Shown here: piece by piece, positions 30,560 to 42,539 of the stretch
How the letters are laid out: every line of letters starts with the position of its first letter
Position numbering within the stretch: position 1 is the stretch's first letter
NCBI GenBank assembly: GCA_022606135.1
Contig: JABYQN010000017.1
Coordinates: 1 to 64,000 of the forward strand
DNA: 64,000 nucleotides
Source of the DNA: Fomes fomentarius
Lineage: Eukaryota; Basidiomycota; Agaricomycetes; Polyporales; Polyporaceae
Direction: 5' to 3'
Program-made: the position numbers and the translations under genes
Notes under the pieces: generated by a model
Databases searched by the model: none
The model's input: only the letters and a program-made list of their open reading frames with translations
What the model was told of the DNA's origin: nothing

Positions 30560-32893
30560 ATGCAGCCCGACGCAGCGTACCCCCACAAGACCGTCGCCAT
30601 CCTCGGGGCCAGCTATGGCGGTGCCCGCGTCGCCCACCTCCTCGCCCATGGCCTCCCGCGAGGATGGAGAGTGGTGCTTATCGACCGGAACAGCCACATG
30701 AACCATCTCTACGTCCTTCCCCGTTATGCAGTGCTCCCCGGGCACGAGCACAAGGCCTTCATCCCCTACACCAACGTCTTCCATCTCCCGCCTGCCCCTG
30801 GCGCGGACCCCACCTCGACCGCAGCAGCCCCTACCGCTCCCTCGGAGTCGACGAGCATCTTCCTGCACGCGACCGTCACGTCTCTATCACGGCACTCGCT
30901 TACTCTGCACAAGGCCTTCCCCGAGCACGGCATCTCAGAGTCGGACAGGACTCTGCACTTCGACTTCCTCGTCTACGCACTCGGCAGCCATCTTCCTGCC
31001 CCGATCAATCTGTGGGGCCCCGTCGCGGACGAAGAGGTCGAGAAGGCGGACGTGCTGGACATTGCGCGAGGGACAAAGCAGGGGGGGATCGCATGGCTCA
31101 AGAAGTTCCAGAGGCGCGTCGAGCAGGCCTCTAGTGTCCTGGTCGTTGGCGGGGGTGCCCTCGGTATTCGTGAGTGTCCTCGATTGTTGTTCTGCCTTGT
31201 TGATGTCGTGTTTCCCTGGGTGTCCTGTCCCCTCCGTGAAGAATCTCCGCATTGCCGCTTGTCCGGTCGCGCGCCACTTTTCGCGCTTCTTTCTTGGTGA
31301 TAATATGCGCGATTTTGAACATCTCTTCATTTTTGCCGTTCATCTTGCTCGTATCATCCCCGCGCGACATTCTCCATGCACATCTACTGCTATCGTGCAT
31401 TGCTCACCGCCATGACACGTTCGGGTGTTCCCGGAAGGGTCGAATGCCCCCCCTATGCTTACTCGCGCGACATGGTTATAACCATTGCTTTGTAAGCCCT
31501 AGTCAATGGTGATCAGTCTTGGAGATTGCTAGATGAGTCTCGAGAGTTGCAGTGCGCGCACGTCAACCTTGCGTGCGCATACAGTCTGCAGCTCGGCCCC
31601 ATGCGTGCAATGGGACAGAGTTGCATGTATGCGCTTGCTACTCTCTCAGGAATCATGCTGTTTAGGTCACATACACATGTAGTGAGTGGTGCGGGGCCTA
31701 TATGTTATCATGTTGTAGTAGGTTGGTTTTTGACCACTTGGCTAACCGCTTGCATTCCAGAGCTCGCGACCGATATTGCAGAGATTCACCCTGCCACGAA
31801 GGTGACATTGCTGCACTCACGCCACCGCCTGCTTCCCCGCTTCGATGAGGCCATGCATACAGAGAGTGAGCACGGCGTCTTAGCATATCCTTGCACGTAT
31901 CTAATCGTCGTGCAGTCATCTCTTCCCTCTCGAGTTTGAACGTTTGCACGATTCTCGGGGACCGCCTCGACCTCTCCTCGCTCACAGACAAGCAGACGCG
32001 GAACGGCGAACGTGTTGTTCGCACACAGAGCGGGCGTGAGATTGCCGCCGAGCTCGTCGTGAGCACCTCACCTCTATCCTCGCTCGGTTTCACATACTCA
32101 TGGGCATCTGCGGTAGCTTCTGTGCACAGGACAGACGCCAAACACCGCTCTCCTGAGTGAGGTGTTCCCGGAGTCCATTATAGCCGACGGGCCCGACAAA
32201 GGCATGGCGCGCGTCCGTCGCACGCTCCAGATCGCGGAGCCCGTGGCCGTCGACCCGCTCTGGATCGAATTTGCTCAGCTCTCGATGCTGGCGTCGGCTT
32301 CGGAGTCGGGCTCGGACTCGGACTCGGACTCGGACGACTCTACGCCCGAGCTGACTCCAGCCGCATCTCCTGAGCCCGAGAGCCCGACGGCGTCAGACGG
32401 GGAGGACGAGCTGCAGCCCGAGACGGCGGAGGACCCCCGGACACGGGTCGCGGCGGAGCACGTCTTCGCGATCGGAGACGCAGCGGACGCGTTCGGGGCC
32501 GTGAACGCGGGACACAACGCGTTCTTCCAGGGCGAGGTCGCCGCGCGGAACATCCTCAAGCTCGTGAAGCGCGAGAGCGGCGGCTGCACCGAGGACATGG
32601 TGCTCGACAAGTACGCGCCGGGTGCGCCCGCGATCAAGGTCACGCTCGGTTTGGTCAGTCCTCTTCGCTCTTCTCTCCCTCTCGGATGAACGTGTGTGTA
32701 GAGCTGACGCGCGTGTGTGTACGGGCAGACGAAGAGCGTGTACCAGTTCCAGGGCATGATCGGGACGCGGGACGCGGAGCAGGCGGACCTCGACGTGCAC
32801 CTCATCTGGCGCTACTACGGCTACCAGTACGAACGCGCGGACCTCGAGACCGACCCCGAGGCGCCGCGCGCTCTCGCTCTGTCAGCGTCATGA
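30560..32893 (+). CDS. FAD-dependent oxidoreductase, FSP1/AIF-like (pyridine nucleotide-disulfide family)
   Basis: I read five exons: 30560-31169, 31761-31865, 31916-32058, 32117-32653 and 32729-32893, giving 519 aa. The N-terminal FAD motif is VAILGASYGG (about 12-21). The NAD(P)H-binding motif VLVVGGGALGIQ spans the first intron at about residue 195-204, and the second FAD-contact motif is VFAIGDAADAFG near residue 400. LLCTGQTPNT, split off by intron 3, is also typical. Known relatives (AIFM2/FSP1, yeast Ndi/Aif types) pass electrons from NAD(P)H to quinones at membranes; the exact acceptor is not readable here. A Ser/Asp-repeat and acidic insert lies between the last two domains (around 345-385). 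Intron 1 is 591 nt, against 50-75 nt for the others. No membrane segment or clear targeting signal is seen. Confidence 0.88.
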
Positions 32894-33480
32894 GCAAAGG
32901 GGGAGCTCGGGGACTCGGCGGATCCGGGCTTGGACCGGTGGGTGGCTCAGGCCTCAGGCCTCAGGGCGGCACGGACGGATCGGCAAAAAGAGGGAAAATT
33001 GGATCGCGAAAAGGATTAGAAAGATTTTAGAACGTGCGGCCTCCTGTTTTAAATTTGTTGTTGTGAGCACTGCGCACCTAATCCAAGTCTCGTTTACTGG
33101 GAAGTCGAGTTGGTTGGAATTTGGGAGTGAACGCCGATTGGCGCTTGGGGCATAGTGACAGGGCTCGTCGCAACTTCGAACAGCTTCATCTACTTACCAC
33201 CCGCCGACTATCTTCACTCGGCCACGTAGCTGATGTCAGACTCGTAAGCTCGAGACGGAGTCCAACCGCACGCGTGTTACCCTCAGCGCGCAAACTGCGA
33301 ACTGGGCGCACATCCTACTCTCACATCATAGTTATTGGCCTATGTCTCCCCTGAGGTCGAGTCTGCTCCTTCGCGATGACGCAATGCGGCTCATTCTGAT
33401 CAACTATCTATATCCCCAAATCTCGGCACGTCTTCTCATATTGAACTGCATACCCGAAGTTCAAAGCTCAACCCGGCCTT
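32894..33480. other. Intergenic, no gene
   Basis: This is the 3' flank of the oxidoreductase gene. Nothing is recognised before the repeat region that starts near 33480. Confidence 0.4.
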
Positions 33481-36268
33481 CCGATGTTCGCCAGGATCCC
33501 GAGTCCCCGCGCCTGGGCCGTGTCCGGCGTGAGTGCGGTGCAGACGTCGCTAGGAACCCGGCGAACCCGCGACGGCGATCGCCCCAGTATGTATGAATGT
33601 CTCGCTGCTGCGCGCACTGGCATGCGGGTGCGCGACATGGTCTGAATCCGACTTCGCCGATTCTTCTGCTCGGTTCTAGTACTACTGGGATCTCATCTCT
33701 GATGTCCGCGTCGTCCAACTCAAGTGTCCAAGTGTCAAGTGTCTCCGCACCGATCATGACATCCCCCAGTCTGTGACATGTGTTCATGCCCCCGGCCGTC
33801 GGCGCAAAGACCCCCACCAACACCAATACCAGTGATGACCAGTGCGGTGAGTCTGCTCTAGGGCGATCTGCTGAGCAGCTGGGGGGACGTAAAGCCTGCG
33901 TCAGCTGTGTTTTGACTGTACATGTGCAGCGGGTCAGGTGTCCATCTGGCATCATCTGCTCTTGCTCTTGCTCTGCGACGGTCAACCGGGCCCCCTTGAC
34001 GAAGTAGTACCAAACTTCAACATTCCGGACTGGGAAGTACGATCGTCGTTCAGCTGCCTTGTCGTCTGACCCGTTGCGTACTACGGCCTGGATTTGCCTC
34101 GAACGCTAGACTACTGCCATCGCGATACGCACCAGCGGCCCTTCAAGGTCGAGTTCGACGTGGCACTGAACGGGGACAGCCTGAGCGGCGTCAGTCATCC
34201 ATCTGCCAGAGGCGGGCATTCTGCGAGCGTTTTCTCGAGGAAGGAGAAACGGATAATGAGTAGAACCATGTTGGCTTGTCCGGAGTTCCATCTTTGGTGA
34301 GTAGTACTGGTGTCCTCGGCCTCAAAGTTCGGAGAGCCGAGTACTAGAAACATGGCAAACCACGTGAGCCGCAGACTTCCCGTCTCCGGCGATCTGGAAG
34401 CGCTGTGGTTGCAAGTTTCCCCGCGGAGGTTGTCGTCGTCGTAGTTGGCAGCCTCGGTACTCCCTTGGTTGAGATATCCCTGCACCTCGCACAGAATGAG
34501 CACGTAGATGACGTTGGCTGTTTCGGCAAGCGTAGTGCGATGTCCACTCACGCAGTCCTGTGTACAGCTAGCCCAGTTGGTCGAGGACAGTCCGAGAGTC
34601 ATGTCGTCCTATCTCCCGCCCGGGCCCGAACCTATCCATGCCGCGCTGGGTCACCTTCATGATCAAGTAAAGGGCCCTCCAGTTCGATCTCCGCGGCTTG
34701 TCACAACGACTCACCCCCCAGTACTGTCCCTCTTCCCTCCTTCCATCGCCGTACTCTCGATACCTTGACGCAGATGTACGTCACCCACAATTCAGCCACC
34801 TCTCATGCTTCGTCTCGACTCTCTGCGTATGGGTGCAGCCCACACATCTAGTCTTGCCACCTTGCCTACTATGCCTATCGCGTCTTCAGTCACTACCAAC
34901 CAGACTTCTCCTTCTCGCCCATTGAGCATATCTGTCTCTATCAACTTCATCGCTTCCTTGGAGAAGCAGAGGGCCTCAAAAAAGGGCCTCATGAGCTCCG
35001 CGCAGGTCAACTTTGTCGGCTGGGAGAACCATCATGGGCCTACATATACCCCCGTCAAAACCACCCTCGCAATTCATGAGAATCGACGTGTTCGCTGTAC
35101 CGTTACGCTGGTCACTGGATGCCGGCGTCTTACCGAGCACCTGTGCATTGAACGGCGATGCGGCGTCACGGTGGTGCGCTACGAACAGATTCTGGCCGCG
35201 GACCTCTCGCGTCGCGATGGGTATGCATCGGGCAATGGGCTTGACAAAACCTTGTGCCCCGGCGTGGGATAGCTTTCGGCGATCTACTCGTGTAGGTGCC
35301 GAACTTTCTGCTATTTCCTATTACGTCCGCGTCCACCTTCTCATCGCATATAGATGCGTGTTCAGCGTTCACGTCCCCGGTCGATGGCTCGGCCGTCCGC
35401 GATTCACGATTCTGCGCTCATGAACCGAGCTAGTGCTCAGATGCTTGTGAGTAACTGCTCTTGTGTGATTGGCGGCGTACAGACGTAAAGGCTTGGAACT
35501 CGTCGCTGTTGGTACACGCAATGCGCGTACGACATCCTCCATCCGGTCTGCGTTCATCGCGCTCCTGCCTCATCGTCCCCTCCCTAAAGTCGCGTTCACG
35601 TTCTGGGTCTGCTCAGATTTTCAAAGGCGGCCGGTCAGAGAGTCCATGCCATGACATGACCGCTGCTGTGAGTCTGCTCTACTGTAGTTCCTGTTTCTCG
35701 GCATTCTGGGTATGCCACCTGACCTGCTAGCGCTGTGACGCTGGGCCCCAGGGATCCATGTATGTTATGGGATTATCATCGCCGTCATGTGTCAATCAGG
35801 ACTACCTTCATGTCGTAGCCATGCCCTATCTCGGTTTGTGCCTTCCCGACTTCACCTCTTGTGCCCTGATGAAGTTGCCCATCCCTCGCCTACTCAGAAC
35901 TGATCAACAGAATAGACCAGCGTCAACTCCGCCAGAACTGGTGATATGACGTGGTAGTCATTATGTGACAGTAGCCGGGAATACCTTATCTGAATACTGA
36001 AAACTCCAAGTTCGAACGCTCAACGTAAACTTGGCCGTCAATTCTCCCCAGCTCGCATTGTCCTCCGCCTAGGCTACAGATAACCTCCAACGAAGCCGTA
36101 TCCGGCGTTAGTACGGTGCACATCGCTGGGAACACGACCCCGCCGCGTCGGCGATCGGCCTGGTATGTCTATCGGCCTGGTATGTCTTGCTGCTGCGTAC
36201 ATGTGGGGGTGCCCAGCATAGTCTGACTCTGAGTTCGTCGATTCTTCTGCTCGGTACGGGCCGGACTA

Positions 36269-36780
36269 GTGTGCGAGGCAGAATGCAGTGCCATTCTGCC
36301 ATCTGGCATGTGCCAGCGGCAATTGCCATTCTGCCGGCCAAGGTAGCGGGCAAAATATGGCAGATCAACCTAAGCGCCGATGAGCATACAATCTATTCTC
36401 GTCATATGCTGACCCGTGGAGCTGATGGAAGTATAGAAACAAGATTTTAACAGCTTTCAAAACGCAATAAGAGAGGATCGGGGCGATTTGGAAGGTTTTT
36501 AGACCATCCTAGTCTGAGGTAGACGCCGGATGGGGTGATTGGGTCCACTTGCTCAAAGGCCAATTCGTCGACACTGTCTCGCATTCACTCTCATCAGTGC
36601 AAAAGTCATTCTAGTTCACTTGGGAAGTTTCGCAATGAGAATTGAGAGCAAGAATTCTGCAGAAATTGTGGTACGGACTCGCGCGGGCGCCAAATGCCTG
36701 CCAGATTTTGCCGCCTTTGGCAATTGTCGTCGTGCCATATCTGCCGGCAGAATTGCCCAAAACAATTCTGCCCTGTACAC
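36269..36780. mobile_element. MITE-like element, 512 bp, flanked by TA
   Basis: The ends are inverted repeats: GTGTGCGAGGCAGAAT on the left and, on the opposite strand of the right end, GTGTACAGGGCAGAAT. Each end continues into a hairpin-forming subterminal motif (GGCAGAAT ... ATTCTGCC). TA lies directly on both sides (36267-36268 and 36781-36782). The paralogous stretch at about 33660-33700 lacks the insert and has a single TA at that point, so it looks like the empty site. There is no coding capacity. The features fit a non-autonomous Tc1/mariner-type element. Confidence 0.75.
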
Positions 36781-37539
36781 TATCGGTACCATCTCATCGC
36801 TGATGTCCGCGTCCAACCCAAGCGTCCCCTCACTGGCATACTGGCAACCCCAGCATGTGTCTACGTCCCAGGGCGTCGGCGCAAGAACCAAAACGCGAGG
36901 GTGATTGACTCCACCACAATTCACCTCCGCGTGAGAATTGACGTGTTCACCGTACGATGTTACTGTACTTACGCTGGTCTCAGGATGCCGGCGTCTTGCC
37001 GAGCTACGAACATGGCCGGAAACCTCCGGTGGCCGTTCATAGACGATGCTCGACAAATTCACCCTCCGACCGCTCACACACAGTCACCAAGTTTGTCCTT
37101 GCTTTACTTTTCCTGACGGATGAGTTGCGGACCCCTGTCGCAGTGCATCTTCATCTTGCGGCTCTGGGCTCTGTGCCGCGCAAGCGCTTTTGTCCGGCGC
37201 GGTGTTTCCTCGAACACATGACATGGGTGTCGGTCCATTCAACATGTGCGATATGTACCAAGGCACTTGATAGACACGTACACACTGTTAGGGATAGATT
37301 GGCGGCTATACCTAGTGACCATCATCAATACGCAGTGTGCTGCGCAAGTAGCATCGCCTCAACACCGTTCGCCATATACATATAAGCTGCTGAGTCCATG
37401 GGCCCAACAACTTACTTACTCTGCGTTTCGCACGGCAGAAGGTGTTTCCCCAAGCGAACCCGTTGGTACGCTCTCCGCTCTCTGCATGATATATAAACAC
37501 TGAGTTGTCGGAAAGCTATAACTGTCGCGGAAGCACACA

Positions 37540-38843
37540 ATGGATCCATCCAAGGCGATACTTGACGATGACCCAGTCCCGGGAGAAATCCTTCATGGTA
37601 TCTTTGATCTGGTCGATGACACTCCCACCATTCGCTCATGCACCTTGGTCTCGCATACATGGTCTTCAGCCTCTCAACCTCACCTCCTCCGCAACATCGC
37701 CTTCGCCATCGAGAACGATTCCTCGCTACACGAGCTCCTCGACTTCCTCGATACCCGTCCGGATGGGACTGCCACAAGTGTGCGATCGCTCAAGGTATTC
37801 GGACCAGCTCGCGAGCCATACGTCGAATTGGAAGTCCAGGATCTACTCGCAATCGTACAGAAGCTCCCCCATCTCGAGCGTCTTGCGCTCGAGTGTCTCA
37901 CGCTCTCCTCACGCCCTCGTTCGGAGCCTGCATCAGCATCCACTTCCAGACCGCAAATCAAGTCGATCCGTCTCTGTGGTATCGGGTCCGGCCCAACGAC
38001 TGCTGATGCGCTCCGCGCTCTGGGAGCGTACCTCGCACCCTCCAATCTCTCTGTCACCCTCGCCATCGCTAGCTTTCCCGACGTCGCCGTCTTCCAGCAA
38101 TTCATTGACATCGTTGGTACGCGCGTCGGAGTTCTGTCGCTCAATCCCCTTGGAGGCATGCTTCCGCCCACAATGGCGGCGGATGGCAAGACGCCAGTCG
38201 ATGACAATGGCAAGTTTTCCAACGTATCTATTTTGTCGCGTGCTCCCGCTGACCTTCATATCATCACTCAGATGATGACAGCCCAGAGGACACGACGCCA
38301 GAGGTCACGATTTCCACCGCCCCATGCTCGTCTCTCGTCCATCTCGTGCTCTTCTTCACCGCATCAGGCGCCATGGACGACAACGACGCTTGCTTCATGA
38401 TGTACTCGTCTCTCCTCTGGATGTGGTTCAACGCCGTGCAACACACTCCCCCCGGCATCCGACACCTGACGCTGCGCTTCCAGCGGTACGGGCCACACAC
38501 GAAGGAGACGATGCGCGCGCTTGAAGCGCTGCGCGAGCCCCCGGATCCCCGTTCCTGGGTCAACCTCTCGCCGGAATGGTTCAAGCGCATCGAAGAGAGT
38601 CTGCTGGGCCGGCTGCCGGAAATCGAGTCGGTGACGTGCGTCTTGTTCGATCGCGGATACACGAAGGATTGGAAGAACTTCTTGGCTGAAGCTGGAATCG
38701 GAGGGCCGTTGGAGGGGATCTCTGGTGAGAAAGAGAAAGAGAGCAGCGGCGGGGATGATGGCTATCATGAATATGTCGCGTTCTTGATCAAGGCGTTTCC
38801 GCGCTTGCACGCACAAGAATTGCTGCGCTTCGAGAGAGCGTAG
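37540..38843 (+). CDS. F-box domain protein, class C (copy b)
   Basis: I read two exons, 37540-38223 and 38289-38843, giving 412 aa, with a 65-nt intron between AAC|GTATCT and CAGAG|GAC. ATG 37540 starts MDPSKAILDDDPVPGEILHG; the F-box occupies about 12-55. The second exon ends with YTKDWKNFLAEAGIGGPLEG and a C-terminal FPRLHAQELLRFERA. It is very close to copy a (25394-26703) and close to copy c (40693-41966), including introns and flanks, so duplication was recent. The ubiquitin-ligase adaptor role is inferred from the F-box only. All three copies keep open frames, which suggests that they are still under selection or very young. Confidence 0.75.
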
Positions 38844-39139
38844 GATGGCAACTTTGATTACGTGTACATAGGGCGACTTTGACGACCTCCTTTGGTCCGG
38901 GCATTGACATATAGTGTAATCTGCGGATGCCTGTTGAAGTGACTGATCAGCTATCGCTCGGAGCAACGAGTGCGGCGAATTCCAGACTACACTGCGGGCA
39001 CCGTCGGATTTTGCACCAGGCTATAGGCGGCTGATAGGGTCGCAATTCTGTCGAAGTTAACCTATGACATGACTATTGACTGCCTATCATTCGGTTTCTG
39101 CCTTTGCACTCCCTTATAGGCGGCCTATCGCACGGTGTA

Positions 39140-42120
39140 GAATGGGCCTTTGTCTGATGTTGCTACTGCAGTCGCGATGCTCACTAGAGGCCCTTACGTT
39201 CGATGTGACACTGAGCGTCAGTCACCCATCTACCGTTCTTCAAGGAGGGAGACACGGATGATGAGTAGAGCCATGTTGGCTTGTCCGGAGTTCCAACTTA
39301 AGTGAGCAGTATTACTGGTGTCTCCGAGGTTGAAACAACCCTCGGCCTCAGACTTCTTACAGCCGAGTAGATTGCCATATTGTGATATCCCTGCGTCTCG
39401 CACATCTCGAGTACGCTGATGGTGATGGCCAGCGCTTCGCGCGTGTAGTGCGATGTATACTCACGCAGTCCTAGCCCAGACCACCTTGGTCGGGGACAGT
39501 CGAGTCGTTGTCCTATCTCCGCTTGAAATTATCGAGGGTCACCCTCATCCAGCCATCAGTTCTTGTCCACCCTTTCGATCTCTGCGGCTTGTCACAACGC
39601 CGTTCAGTACTGTTCCTGTTCCCTCCTTCCACCGCCGTACTCTCGACACCTTGACGTAGACGTTGAACATACTGCGTGTCGCCCCACAATACAGCCATTT
39701 CTCGTGTTTTGTCGGAGCGCGGCGCATGAGTTCATGGGGTGCATCCTAGTCCATTGGTAGATATCCGGTGCGTTACTAACCCCACAGTAAAGAGAATCAA
39801 TTACACGTCCTTATCAACAACGCCTCGGCTCTCTACGTATGAACGCAGCCGTCTACTCTTGGTGCCATCATCGTCTTCCCGCCCATTGAGTGTGTACCGG
39901 GCGTTGACCGATGCCACCCGTGTCTGCAGCTAGAATGCCTATATGACCTGTGCCAGGGGGACGTCACATCATCCGTATCTATCGCTTGCATGTCTCCGAA
40001 AGCAGAGCGCCTCATGAAGCGCCTCATGAACTCCGCGCAGATCGACTTTGTCGGACAGGATAGCCATTATCGGTCTATACCCCTGTCAAAATTACCTTGG
40101 CAATCCATGAGAATCGACGTCACGGTGTTCGCTGTACGCTGGTCAGGGTGTCGGCGTCTTCAATCCGAGTACCCGCGCATTGAGCGGCGGGCTACGAAGG
40201 GCTGCAGACATATGCTCGAGCGGCATGCTCGACAATACCCTCTCTGATCGCTCGAACACGGTCACCAAGTTTGTCCTATGTACTCACTGACGGAGAAGTT
40301 GCGGACTCCTGTTGCATCTTGCGGCTCTGGGGCTCCGCTTATGCGACCAGCTGTGCACGCGTGTTCTTGTCCGGGGTGTTTCATCGAACATACTTACGAC
40401 ATGGGTGTCGTTGATTCACCATGTGCGATATCCAAAAGGCACTTGATGGACGCGTACATACTATTACGATAGATATTGGCGGCCAAGCGATCCATCAACA
40501 CGCAGTAGCTTCGCAGGTAGCACTGCCTCAGCGCCATTCTACATATGTTTGCAAGCTGCTCCATCGCTCATGCTACGTTTTGTACGGCAGAAAGAGACCT
40601 CTCAAGCGAATACGCTGGTACGCTCTCCGCTGGTCTGTACGATATCTAACCACTAAGTTGTTGTATAGCTGTAATTGTTGCGGAAGAACACGATGGACCC
40701 ATCCAAGGCGATACTTGATGATGTCCGAGTCCCGGGAGAGATCCTCCACTGCATCTTCGATCATCTAGTCGATGATACCCCCACCATTCGCTCATGTACC
40801 TTGGTCTCGCATACATGGTCTTCTTTCTCCCAACCTCACCTCCTCCGCAACATCGCCTGCCCCATCAAGAGCGATTCCTCGCTACACGAGCTCCTTGACT
40901 TCCTCAATACCAAGCCGGATAGTGCTGCTACAAATGTACGATCGCTCAAGGTATTCGGACCAGTTCACGAGCCATACGTCGACTTGGGAGTCCAGGATCT
41001 ACTCGCCATACTACAGAAGCTCCCGCAGCTCGAGCGTCTTGCGCTAGAGTGTCTCACACTCTCTTCACACCCCCATTCGGAGCCTGCATCAGTATCCACT
41101 TCCAAACCGCATATTAAGTCGATCAGTCTCTGTGGTATCGGGTCCAGCCCAACGACTGCTGATGCGCTCTGCGCTCTGAAAGTGTACCTCGCACCCTCCA
41201 ATCTCTCTGTCACCCTCGCCATCGCTAGCTTTCCCGACGCCGCCGTCTTCCAGCAATTCATTGACATCGTTGGTACGCGCATCGGAGTTCTATCACTCAA
41301 TCCCCTTGGAGGCATGTTTCCGCTCACAACGGCGGCCAAGGCACCATTCATTGGCATGTCTCCCAACGTATCTAGTTTGTCTCGTGCTCCCGCTGACTCT
41401 CATATTGTCACTCAGAGAATGGCGCCACGATCCCAGAGGTCACGGTTTCCACCGCCCCATGCTCGTCTCTCATCCACCTCGTGCTCTTCTTCACCGCATC
41501 AGGCGCCATCGACAAAGACACTTGCTTCATCATGTACTGGTCTGTCCTCTCGATGTGGTCCAACATCCTGCAACACACTCCACCCGGTGTTCGACACCTG
41601 ACACTGCGCTTCCAGCGGTACGGGCCACACACGAAGGAGACGATGCGTGCACTTGAAGTGCTGGGCGAGCCGGATCCCCATTCCGCGGACGATCTCACGC
41701 GGGGATGGTTCAAGCGCATCGAGGAGAGTCTGCTGGGCCGGCTACCCGACCTCGAGTCGGTGACGTGCGTCTTGTTCGACGGCGGATACACGAAGGATTG
41801 GAAGAACCTCTTGGCTGAAGCTGGAATCGGTGGGCCGTTGGAGGGGATCTCGGGTGAGAAAGAGAGCGGCGGCGGGGATGATGGCTATGACGATTATGTC
41901 GCGTTCTTGATCAAGGCGTTTCCGCGCTTGGATGCACAAGGATTGTTGCGCTTCGAGAGGGTGTAGTATGGAAACTTCGACATCGTGTACATAGGGCGAC
42001 TTTCAGACCTCCTTTGGTCCGGGAATTGATATAGAGTGTAATATGCGGATGCCTATAGTGATGACTGTCACACGAAGTGAGAATATCGCGTAGTCATACC
42101 ACTTCCGAGAGTGTCCGTGT
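39140..42120 (+). repeat. Class C tandem repeat unit 2 (with class C copy c)
   Basis: This is a direct repeat of unit 1, shorter by about 1.9 kb. Clear matches include 39290-39320 with 34260-34300 (CATGTTGGCTTGTCCGGAGT), 39990-40060 with 34960-35030, and 40380-40690 with 37200-37540. The stretch upstream of the gene, 39140-40692, contains no other gene. Confidence 0.75.
40693..41966 (+). CDS. F-box domain protein, class C (copy c)
   Basis: I read two exons, 40693-41367 and 41418-41966, giving 407 aa, with a 50-nt intron (AAC|GTATCT ... CAGAG|AAT). The start is ATG 40693; a TTG further upstream is not used. The F-box is at about 12-56 (VPGEILHCIFDHLVDDTP, CTLVSHTWSSFSQPHLLRNI). It differs from copies a and b by scattered substitutions and small in-frame gaps, for example nine bases fewer next to the acceptor, while the frame is preserved. 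That pattern supports coding use. It is last in a tandem pair with copy b. Confidence 0.75.
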
Positions 42121-42539
42121 TCTTGCCTATCACACAACCCTAAGTATATGTCCGAAGTAAGATAGTAACAACTTCATCCTATCAGCTGTGGAGACGACTC
42201 GGTGGTACTTCGCACACAGGCAACGGGGACCTAGTAGCTCAGAACTTGTTCTCTCTTGCCAATCGTTCAGCCACTTCAAGTCATTGAGTGTATGCGGGCA
42301 GGGGTCACTCACGGCCGCCACTTATATCAGTCATCCCTGACGCCCTATCTAGATATGGATTATGGAGCCATCGTGTTCGCCAAGCTCATACCCGCATACT
42401 ACATGACGGCTTCTACAGGTGAAGTTGTGACCTGTATGAACCGGTGCTGGTACCCGAAGCTCCACAGGTCCCTGCGTTTTTTCCAGTGATGTCCGCGCTC
42501 AACGTCAATAGTATCAGTGACTAGTAGGATATCGAGTGT
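42121..42539. other. Intergenic, no gene
   Basis: This lies between convergent class C copy c and the diverged gene at 42540. Nothing is recognised apart from the end of the repeated 3' flank. Confidence 0.4.

Larger units (their letters stand above)
33480..39060 (+). repeat. Class C tandem repeat unit 1 (with class C copy b)
   Basis: The core of the unit, about 34090-39060, is repeated directly as 39140-42120. It ends with a class C F-box gene and its 3' flank. Inside, 33480-33990 is an older partial duplicate of 36080-36900, and 35040-35110 repeats as 36930-37010. Compared with unit 2 it holds about 1.9 kb more, between 35110 and 36960. I see no gene in 33480-37539. Confidence 0.75.

Noticed and set aside
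32293..32335. Tandem GACTCG repeat as a microsatellite
   Set aside because: It is inside the oxidoreductase coding frame, where it encodes an SD-repeat. It is treated as part of the protein.
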